Shown: positions 13,237 through 18,572 of the stretch, piece after piece
Position numbering within the stretch: the stretch's first letter is position 1
Layout: every line of letters starts with the position of its first letter
Assembly (NCBI GenBank): GCA_904419105.1
Contig: CAJFQR010000014.1
Location: 1 to 20,552, forward strand
DNA length: 20,552 bases
Source of the DNA: Candidatus Avimicrobium faecavium
Lineage (GTDB): Bacteria > Bacillota > Clostridia > Oscillospirales > Ruminococcaceae
Reading direction: 5' to 3'
Position numbers and translations under genes: made by a program
The notes under the pieces: model-generated
Databases searched by the model: none
Seen by the model: the letters and a program-made list of their open reading frames with translations, nothing else
Told to the model about the DNA's origin: nothing

Positions 13237-13713
13237 TCAATCCGCCAGGCGGGCCAGCGTCTCCCCGGTGAGGCGGTAGACGGTCCAGTCGCGCATCGGC
13301 TCGGCGCCGAGGGAGAGGTAGAAGTCGATGCTGGGGGTATTGGAGTCGAGACACCACCACTCCAGCCGGCCGCAGCCCCGCTCCTTTGCGATGCGGGCCA
13401 GCTGCCGGATGAGGCCCTTGCCGTACCCGCGGCCCCGGTGCTCCGGGCGGACATAGAGGTCCTCCAGGTAGACGCCGCCCCGGCCGAGGAAGGTGGAGAA
13501 GTTGTGGAAGAAGAGGGCGAAGCCGACCTCGGCGCCGTCCGGGGCCAGCGCAAAGAGCACCTCGGCGCCGCGGCGGTCGAAGAGCCACTCGCCGAGGACG
13601 GCCTCGGTGGCCACCACCTCCGGGAGAAGGCCCTCGTAGTCGGCGAGCTCCCGGATCATCGCCAGGATCAGCGGCACATCCTCCCGTACTGCAAAACGAT
13701 AGCTGTGTTCCAT
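13237..13713 (-). CDS. SSAT-like GNAT acetyltransferase
   Basis: A 158-residue GNAT enzyme resembling the spermidine/spermine N1-acetyltransferase and thialysine acetyltransferase branch. Typical segments include FFHNFSTFLGRGGVYLEDLYV (68-88), the acetyl-CoA loop RPEHRGRGYGKG (89-100), and the C-terminal SNTPSIDFYLSLGAEPM with the catalytic tyrosine position in FYLSLGA. A polyamine or amino-acid-analogue substrate is plausible, not shown. The ATG at 13713 has AGGAG ten bases upstream. It is convergent with the small membrane protein gene and divergent from the next membrane protein. Confidence 0.88.
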   Translation of the reverse strand: MEHSYRFAVREDVPLILAMIRELADYEGLLPEVVATEAVLGEWLFDRRGAEVLFALAPDGAEVGFALFFHNFSTFLGRGGVYLEDLYVRPEHRGRGYGKGLIRQLARIAKERGCGRLEWWCLDSNTPSIDFYLSLGAEPMRDWTVYRLTGETLARLAD

Positions 13714-13762
13714 TGTGTTCAGACTCCTTTTCCGGATCGGGTGTGGATTTTGATATAGATAC

Positions 13763-13771
13763 AGTATAGCA
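13763..13771 (-). promoter_or_regulatory. Extended -10 promoter of the SSAT-like gene
   Basis: The minus strand carries TGCTATACT (13771-13763), an extended -10. The -35 region is weak. Confidence 0.5.
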
Positions 13772-13846
13772 GAAATCCGGGGATCGGAAAAGGGAGAGAC
13801 GGCTGCCGGCGAAAACCCCTCTCACCCATAGGGCCAAATCCGGGGG

Positions 13847-13965
13847 TTTGTTGCAAAAAAATGCAACAAATTCGGGGGGCTTGGGAAAAAAGGCGGAGTT
13901 TTCTATGTTGTGCACAAATAGATTGGTGATAGGGCGGCGTCTATTGTGCAAGAAATTTGTGCAAC
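13847..13965 (+). promoter_or_regulatory. Palindrome and repeat cluster upstream of the 194-residue membrane protein
   Basis: This AT-rich stretch has 9-bp inverted arms TTTGTTGCA and TGCAACAAA (13847-13855, 13862-13870) around six A residues. The palindrome TTGTGCACAA is at 13908-13917, and direct repeats of TTGTGCAA lie at 13944 and 13957. A moderate promoter, TTGGGA (13881-13886), 17 bp, TATGTT (13904-13909), lies between the first two, so the palindrome covers the -10 end and the start site. Confidence 0.5.
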
Positions 13966-13993
13966 TGTCTTGTTATAAGGAGAGTGGCGAGTG

Positions 13994-14578
13994 ATGCGTG
14001 TGGTCTTTCTTGGCGGCTGCGGCATTGCGCTTTTTGCCAGCGGACTGAAGCTCTGGTGGGAAAACCGGACGGACCGGCAGCTTTGTATGCTCACGGCCTT
14101 TGTGACGGTCCTTGGTCTGGCGCTGTTCATCAGTGCAGTAGGGCTGGCGCTGCCGGAGGGCTTTGCCGGGGCGCACCCGCTGGCGGCGAAGTTCGTTAGC
14201 TGCTGGCCCCTCTGGTATGGGCTTTTCGCCCTGGTGATGGGGCTGCTCTGCGGCAGGCGGCGGGCTGCGGCGCTTGGCGGGGTGGTGTTCTGCATCGGGC
14301 TTCTGATTGCCTGCCACCAGGCCCTTGAGCAGAGAGCGGACAGGGAGACGGTCTCTGCCCTCTGTGCCGGCGCGGGGCAGAAGGCCGGAGCGCACTTCAA
14401 AATTCTGGCAGAGGAGAGAGACATTGACTGGGGAAGTGTCTCTCAAGATGTGAGCTGGGACAGCGGCCAGCCCACTGTGGTCATTGTGCGGTTCGAATGG
14501 GACGGCGAACAGGGCCGGGAGCTGGTAGAATACCGGTTTGACAGCGGCGAACCCGAAAAAACGCTCCCGGCAGCATAG
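13994..14578 (+). CDS. Membrane protein of unknown function
   Basis: A protein of 194 residues (195 if the adjacent GTG at 13991 is used) that I do not recognise. Four hydrophobic segments occur at about residues 2-20, 32-52, 71-87 and 92-108. A hydrophilic C-terminal domain of about 85 residues (from HQALEQRADRE) follows and looks like a small soluble alpha/beta unit, ending PTVVIVRFEWDGEQGRELVEYRF. AAGGAG at 13977-13982 fits GTG 13991 (spacing 8) better than ATG 13994 (spacing 11). Base composition of the upstream region is more AT-rich than the neighbours, which may mean later acquisition. Monocistronic with its own terminator. Confidence 0.75.
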   Translation: MRVVFLGGCGIALFASGLKLWWENRTDRQLCMLTAFVTVLGLALFISAVGLALPEGFAGAHPLAAKFVSCWPLWYGLFALVMGLLCGRRRAAALGGVVFCIGLLIACHQALEQRADRETVSALCAGAGQKAGAHFKILAEERDIDWGSVSQDVSWDSGQPTVVIVRFEWDGEQGRELVEYRFDSGEPEKTLPAA

Positions 14579-14580
14579 TA

Positions 14581-14609
14581 AAAAAGCCCGGCGATGTGCC
14601 GGGCTTTTT
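14581..14609. terminator. Bidirectional terminator
   Basis: A perfect 12-bp stem (14581-14592 with 14598-14609), 5-nt loop, with an A-tract and T-tract on the two arms. It lies between convergent genes. Confidence 0.9.
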
Positions 14610-14622
14610 GCTGTCCTGCGGG

Positions 14623-15168
14623 TCACCAGAGGGGGAAGTCCGGGCAGGCGGCGGAAAACCAGGCCAGCGCCCGCCGCTCCAGCTCCCGGACGAAGGCCTC
14701 CTTGCCGTTGCAGTAGGCGTCCCAGTCGCCGGAGACAGCGGCGGCCACGGCGGTTTTTTCCGTGGCGTAGGCGGCGGCCTCCTCCGGGTGGGCGGTCAGG
14801 TACTCCCGCACCGCCAGATGGCGGGCGATGTCGGCGGCGTTTTCCGGGGAAAAGATGTGCAGGTGGACCGTCTCGCTGGGGCCGCAGCCCCGGCGCAGGT
14901 ACCGCCGGCCGGGGATTCCGTACGCCCCGAGCCAGGTGTAGCCCAGCGCCTCAAAGCCCTCCCGGCAGCGGTCGGCGGCCGAGAGGGTCTCCACCACCGG
15001 CATGAGGTCCAGAATGGGCTTGGCGGCGAGCCCCGGCACCGAGGTGCTGCCGATGTGGTGCACCGCCAGGCAGCCGGGGCCGAGCAGGGCGGCCACCTCT
15101 TCGGCGGCGGCGCGGGCCTGGACAGGCCAGGCGGGGTCATAGGGCAGGATGCGGACGATGCGTTCCAC
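14623..15168 (-). CDS. GrpB/UPF0157-family nucleotidyltransferase-fold protein
   Basis: A 181-residue member of the GrpB family, which has a nucleotidyltransferase-like fold; the substrate is unknown. The core signature HHIGSTSVPGLAAKPILDLM (about residues 37-56) is intact and includes the GS and D-x-(D/M) positions. LGAYGIPGRRYLRRG and HLHIFSPENAADIARHLAVREYL follow as usual. I chose the GTG at 15168: GGAGG stands eight bases upstream, family homology begins there (VERIVRILPYDPAWP), and the promoter of the gene would leave the longer ATG start at 15216 outside the transcript. It lies downstream of sigF but appears independently transcribed. Confidence 0.85.
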   Translation of the reverse strand: MERIVRILPYDPAWPVQARAAAEEVAALLGPGCLAVHHIGSTSVPGLAAKPILDLMPVVETLSAADRCREGFEALGYTWLGAYGIPGRRYLRRGCGPSETVHLHIFSPENAADIARHLAVREYLTAHPEEAAAYATEKTAVAAAVSGDWDAYCNGKEAFVRELERRALAWFSAACPDFPLW

Positions 15169-15206
15169 AGCAGGGGCCTCCTTTTCCGATATGCGGTGTG
15201 GAGACC

Positions 15207-15235
15207 ATTCTACCACCTTTTTTGCCGGCGGGCAA
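15207..15235 (-). promoter_or_regulatory. Promoter of the grpB-like gene
   Basis: On the minus strand, TTGCCC (15235-15230), a 17-bp spacer and TAGAAT (15212-15207), immediately after the sigF stop codon. Confidence 0.6.
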
Positions 15236-15237
15236 GG

Positions 15238-15912
15238 CTACAGCAGCTGCTCCCGCATGGCGGCCAGCAGCTTTTTCTCCCGGCGGGAGACCTGCACCTG
15301 GGTCATACCCAGCACGGCGGCGGTCTGGGTCTGGGTCTTGCCGAGGTAGTAGCGCAGCACGATGAGCCGCCGGTCCCGGTCCGGGAGCTCCCGGAGGATC
15401 TGGCGGAGGGCCAGGCGGTCCGAAAGGCGCTCCTCCGGGGAGGGCACCGGCAGGTCGATCTGGCTCTCCCCGTCCTCGGTAGCGGCGGTGAGGGAGAGCG
15501 GCGGCGCGGCGACGTCAAGGCCCTCCACCACCTCCTCCCGGGTTAGACCGAGGGCGGCGGCGACCTCCTCCAGCGTCGGGTCCCGGCCGAGGGACACCGC
15601 CAGCCGTTCCCGGCCCCGGGTGACCTTCAGCGACAGCTCCTTGAGGGAGCGGCTGACCTTGACGGTGCCGCCGTCCCGGAAGAGGCGGCGCATCTCCCCG
15701 AGGATCACCGGCACCGCATAGGTGGAGAATTTGACCCCGCGGGAGAAGTCGAAGGCGTCCACCGCCTTGACCAGGCCGAGGCAGCCGGCGGAGAAGAGGT
15801 CCTCGTACTCGATGCCCCGGCCCTGGAGCCGGTGGGCACAGGCGTGGACCAGGCCGAGGTTCTCCCTTGTCATCGCCTCCCGGTCCCGGCCCGCCTCAGC
15901 GACCGGCGTCAC
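15238..15912 (-). CDS. sigF: Forespore sigma factor SigF
   Basis: Sporulation sigma factor that starts forespore-specific transcription. Sigma region 2 spans about residues 17-78, with DLFSAGCLGLVKAVDAFD and VKFSTYAVPVILGEMRR. Region 3 begins at DGGTVKVSRSLKEL (80-93), the segment shared by SigF and SigG. Region 4 at about 172-224 ends with TQTQTAAVLGMTQVQVSRREKKLL. Position as last gene of spoIIAA-spoIIAB-sigF separates it from SigG. The start is a GTG overlapping the end of spoIIAB by 17 bp, with GGGAG seven bases upstream. The N-terminus is some 15-20 residues shorter than Bacillus SigF; an alternative ATG at 15873 would shorten it more. Confidence 0.93.
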   Translation of the reverse strand: MTPVAEAGRDREAMTRENLGLVHACAHRLQGRGIEYEDLFSAGCLGLVKAVDAFDFSRGVKFSTYAVPVILGEMRRLFRDGGTVKVSRSLKELSLKVTRGRERLAVSLGRDPTLEEVAAALGLTREEVVEGLDVAAPPLSLTAATEDGESQIDLPVPSPEERLSDRLALRQILRELPDRDRRLIVLRYYLGKTQTQTAAVLGMTQVQVSRREKKLLAAMREQLL

Positions 15913-16348
15913 GGTGGGGCTCCCGGCTGGCGAGACGCCGCTCGAGGGTGACGGTGGTGCCCTTCCCGACGGCGGAGCGGACCCGGACCCGGTCCATCAG
16001 GCTCTGCATCACCGCAAAGCCCAGGCCGGCCCGCTCCTCCCCGCCGGTGGTGAACAGGGGCTCCATGGCCTGATCCACATTGGAGATGCCGCAGCCCTTG
16101 TCCCGGATCTTTATCACCACCCGGCCGCCCTCATACAGGTCGGCGGTGACGGTGACGGGGCCGATGCGGTCCCGGTAGGCGTGGACGATGCAGTTGGTCA
16201 CCGCCTCGGAGACGGCGGTGCGCAGGTCGGAGAGCTCCTCCACCGTCGGGTCCAGCTGGGCGACGAAGGCCGCCACCGCCATCCGGGCGAAGCTCTCATT
16301 GGCTGAGCGGCTGGGGAATGTCACCTTCATCGTGTTGAGCTTTGTCAT
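15896..16348 (-). CDS. spoIIAB: Anti-sigma F factor and SpoIIAA kinase
   Basis: A GHKL-fold protein that holds SigF inactive and phosphorylates SpoIIAA. The 150 residues contain the N box LRTAVSEAVTNCIVHAY (42-58), G1 box IRDKGCGISN (81-90) and G2 region GEERAGLGFAVMQSL (103-117), all needed for ATP binding. The ATG overlaps the spoIIAA stop codon (ATGA), and the 3' end overlaps sigF, so all three proteins are translationally coupled, as suits their stoichiometric partner switching. Confidence 0.95.
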   Translation of the reverse strand: MTKLNTMKVTFPSRSANESFARMAVAAFVAQLDPTVEELSDLRTAVSEAVTNCIVHAYRDRIGPVTVTADLYEGGRVVIKIRDKGCGISNVDQAMEPLFTTGGEERAGLGFAVMQSLMDRVRVRSAVGKGTTVTLERRLASREPHRDAGR

Positions 16349-16671
16349 CGTTTTGCCTCCTCTGTCCCCTCCAGCACCCCGAGCTTGTCGAGGCCGGAGA
16401 CCTTCATCACCTTGCGCAGCGGCCGGGGTACCTGGCGCACCAGCAGCCGGCCGCCGGACTCCTGCATCAGCCTGTAGCGGCCCATGATGAGCCCGATGCC
16501 GGAGCTGTCCATAAAGGTGACGCCGCCAAAATCCAGCACCAGCAGCGGCGGCGGGCCGGCGAGCACCGCCTCGTCGATCTGGCGGCGCAGGTCGATGGCG
16601 GCGTGGTGGTCGATCTCACCGGAGAGCCAGGCGGTGACCTGCTCGGCGGTGACTTCCAGTGATAGTGGCAT
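16345..16671 (-). CDS. spoIIAA: Anti-anti-sigma F factor
   Basis: A 108-residue STAS-domain protein that, when dephosphorylated, releases SigF from SpoIIAB. The phosphorylation motif GGVTFMDSSGIGLIMGRY is intact; Ser57 corresponds to Ser58 of the Bacillus protein. The protein is first in the operon. GAGGG stands nine bases before the ATG. Only 24 bp separate the ATG from the T-tract of an intrinsic terminator upstream, and no sigma-H promoter could be placed between them. Confidence 0.95.
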   Translation of the reverse strand: MPLSLEVTAEQVTAWLSGEIDHHAAIDLRRQIDEAVLAGPPPLLVLDFGGVTFMDSSGIGLIMGRYRLMQESGGRLLVRQVPRPLRKVMKVSGLDKLGVLEGTEEAKR

Positions 16672-16695
16672 GGCTTGTCCCTCGCTTTCGGGTAT

Positions 16696-16725
16696 AAAAA
16701 AATCCTCTACCCATAGGATAGAGGA
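16696..16725 (-). terminator. Intrinsic terminator between folC and spoIIAA
   Basis: On the minus strand, a 10-bp stem including one G-T pair (16725-16716 with 16712-16703), a 3-nt loop and seven T residues (16702-16696). It ends the folC transcript. Confidence 0.85.
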
Positions 16726-16757
16726 AAAGCGGTGAAAAGATCGTCGATCGGGGTCGG

Positions 16758-18086
16758 TCAGACCGGATCGTCCAGGTGGGGGCTGTGGGGGATCCCCCGC
16801 TCCCGGAAGAAGTCCCCGGCCACCCGGCGCAGGTCGCTGGCCACATAGAGGCTGCCGCAGATGAGGAGGGTCTCCCCGGGGCGGAGGGTGTCATAGGCCT
16901 CGGCGAAGGCCTCCCGCTGGCGCAGGCCATAGGCGGCCGCCTCCGGGCACCAGCCCCGGCAGAGGGCGGCCAGGTCCTCCGCCTTCATGGCCCTGGGATT
17001 GCCCTCCGGCTCGACGGTGAACACCCGCCGGGCATGGGGCAGCACCTGGGCGAGGGAGGCGGCGACATCCTTGTCCTTCATCATGCCGAGGAGGACGGTG
17101 AGCTCTCCGGGGACAAGACCGTCCAGCGAGGCGGACAGCGCCGCGGCGCCGTGGGGATTGTGGGCGCCGTCGAGGATCACATCCGGCTGCCGGGCCAGCA
17201 CCTCCATCCGGGCCGGGAAGAAGGCGGAGCCGATGCCCCGGACGATGGCCGCATCGGAGACGGCCCAGCCGGCGTCCCGCAGGGCGAAGAGGGCCTCGAT
17301 GGCGGTGACGCAGTTGGCGATCTGGTAGCGGCCCACCAGCGGCAGGTGCAGCGAGAGCCCCCGGTAACAGAGGTCGGTGCCGGTGAGGGACATCTCCCCC
17401 ACCCGGACGGCGGAGAGGTTCCCCAGGATGAGGCGGCAGTCCAGGGCGGCGGCGCACTCCATGATGGCGGCCAGGGCCTCGTCCTCCTGGGCGGGGTAGG
17501 AGACCACCGGCACGCCCCGGCGCAGGATACCGCACTTTTCCCGGGCGATGGCGGCGGGGGTGTCCCCGAGGAGCTCGGTGTGGTCGAGGCCGATGGCGCA
17601 GATCACCGCCAGCACCGAGGTGCGGATCAGATTGGTGGCGTCCCGCCCGCCGCCGAGGCCCGCCTCGAGGACGACGATGTCGCACTGCCGGCCGGCATAC
17701 CAGAGGAAGGCGGCGGCACAGACCAGCTCAAATTCGGTGGGGCGGCGGCCCTCGGCGGCCATGGCCTCAGCGGCGGCGCGCACCTGCTCCACCACCTCAC
17801 CGAGGGCCTGCGGCGGGATCATGGCCCCGTCGACCTGGATCCGCTCCCGGAAGTCGAGGATGAACGGCGAGATGAACAGCCCGGTGCGGTAGCCGGCGGC
17901 GGTGAGGCTGCGGGCGATCATCGTGCTGGTGCTGCCCTTGCCGTTGGTGCCGACGACATGGACGAACCGGAGGGTGTCCTGGGGGTCGCCAAGGCGGTGC
18001 ATCAGCTCGGTGATGCCCTCCAGGCCCCGTTTTTTGCCCCTGCCCCGGGCGCTGTGGATGTAGGCGACGGCTTCGCTGCCGGTCAT
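16758..18086 (-). CDS. folC: Bifunctional folylpolyglutamate/dihydrofolate synthase
   Basis: A Mur-ligase-family enzyme that adds glutamate to dihydropteroate or folates with ATP, in the cytoplasm. The 442 residues contain the P-loop VVGTNGKGSTST (44-55), ISPFILDFRERI (72-83), the magnesium/ATP segment LEAGLGGGRDATN (140-152), GLDHTELLGDT, and the C-terminal domain start ILDGAHNPHGA. The ATG at 18086 is supported by AGGGA upstream and by homology at MTGSEAVAYIHS; the open frame continues upstream but is not conserved and would cross the promoter. It precedes the spoIIA operon but is separated from it by a terminator. Confidence 0.94.
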   Translation of the reverse strand: MTGSEAVAYIHSARGRGKKRGLEGITELMHRLGDPQDTLRFVHVVGTNGKGSTSTMIARSLTAAGYRTGLFISPFILDFRERIQVDGAMIPPQALGEVVEQVRAAAEAMAAEGRRPTEFELVCAAAFLWYAGRQCDIVVLEAGLGGGRDATNLIRTSVLAVICAIGLDHTELLGDTPAAIAREKCGILRRGVPVVSYPAQEDEALAAIMECAAALDCRLILGNLSAVRVGEMSLTGTDLCYRGLSLHLPLVGRYQIANCVTAIEALFALRDAGWAVSDAAIVRGIGSAFFPARMEVLARQPDVILDGAHNPHGAAALSASLDGLVPGELTVLLGMMKDKDVAASLAQVLPHARRVFTVEPEGNPRAMKAEDLAALCRGWCPEAAAYGLRQREAFAEAYDTLRPGETLLICGSLYVASDLRRVAGDFFRERGIPHSPHLDDPV

Positions 18087-18120
18087 AGAGGATCCCTGCC
18101 TTTCGCGTTCGTTTGACACC

Positions 18121-18149
18121 ATCTTACACCATTTGCCGGGGTTTGTAAA
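18121..18149 (-). promoter_or_regulatory. Sigma-A promoter of folC
   Basis: On the minus strand, TTTACA (18149-18144), a 17-bp spacer and TAAGAT (18126-18121). Confidence 0.65.
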
Positions 18150-18156
18150 CGGCGGC

Positions 18157-18185
18157 TTGACGGCCCTCCCCCGCCGGGATACAAT
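18157..18185 (+). promoter_or_regulatory. Sigma-A promoter of the 102-residue gene
   Basis: TTGACG (18157-18162), a 17-bp spacer and TACAAT (18180-18185). Its predicted start is around 18192, so the ribosome site would sit at the very 5' end of the mRNA. This is short but possible. Confidence 0.6.
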
Positions 18186-18205
18186 GAAAAAAGGAGGTGA
18201 GGCCG

Positions 18206-18514
18206 ATGAAGGAGGTGCTGCTGAGCGCCGACAACAGCGCCAAGCTTTGCCGGGTGCCCGACCGGGTGGCAGAGCGGCTGGAGGAGGTGGCCTGGCTCTT
18301 TGCCGGGGAGTGGCTGTGGCAGAGCCCGGACGCCGGGCGCTTCCACCAGATGCGGGACGGGATCGACACGGTGGTCTACGATGAACGGGACTTCCTGTGG
18401 TGGCTCGGCGCCGTCTATGCGCCGGAGGAGCCGCCGGAGCTTGTCCGGGACCTCGGGGTCTGGGCCGACGAACTGGGAGAGGCCTACGCCGCCCTGCCCC
18501 GCTGCAACTTCTGA
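18206..18514 (+). CDS. Uncharacterised 102-residue protein
   Basis: A small acidic protein that I do not recognise. It has no signal peptide or membrane segment. Aromatic-rich segments VAWLFAGEWLWQS (about 31-43) and DFLWWLGAVYAPEEPPELV (65-83) are notable and suggest a protein-binding surface. The ATG at 18206 follows an unusually complete anti-Shine-Dalgarno complement, AGGAGGTGA (18192-18200). The gene has its own promoter and a terminator, so it is very likely expressed. Neighbours (folC and valS) give no hint of function. Confidence 0.75.
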   Translation: MKEVLLSADNSAKLCRVPDRVAERLEEVAWLFAGEWLWQSPDAGRFHQMRDGIDTVVYDERDFLWWLGAVYAPEEPPELVRDLGVWADELGEAYAALPRCNF

Positions 18515-18517
18515 AAG

Positions 18518-18551
18518 AAAAAGTCCGAAGCATGGATACTTCGGACTTTTT
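18518..18551. terminator. Bidirectional terminator before valS
   Basis: A perfect 13-bp stem (18518-18530 with 18539-18551), 8-nt loop, with an A-tract and T-tract. It lies between the convergent 102-residue gene and valS. Confidence 0.9.
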
Positions 18552-18572
18552 TCAGATATTCGATTTGCTGAA

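Noticed and set aside
13847..13870. Rex-type operator
   Set aside because: The arms end in TTGTT/AACAA-like sequence, but the spacing and inner bases do not fit the Rex consensus.
13971..13979. Extended -10-like TGTTATAAG before the 194-residue membrane protein
   Set aside because: Transcription from it would begin downstream of the ribosome site AAGGAG, so it cannot drive normal translation.
16679..16718. Sigma-H-like -35 (AGAGGATTT) on the minus strand before spoIIAA
   Set aside because: It is the 3' arm and T-tract of the folC terminator; the nearest GAAA is too close, and a start there would leave the ribosome site outside the mRNA.
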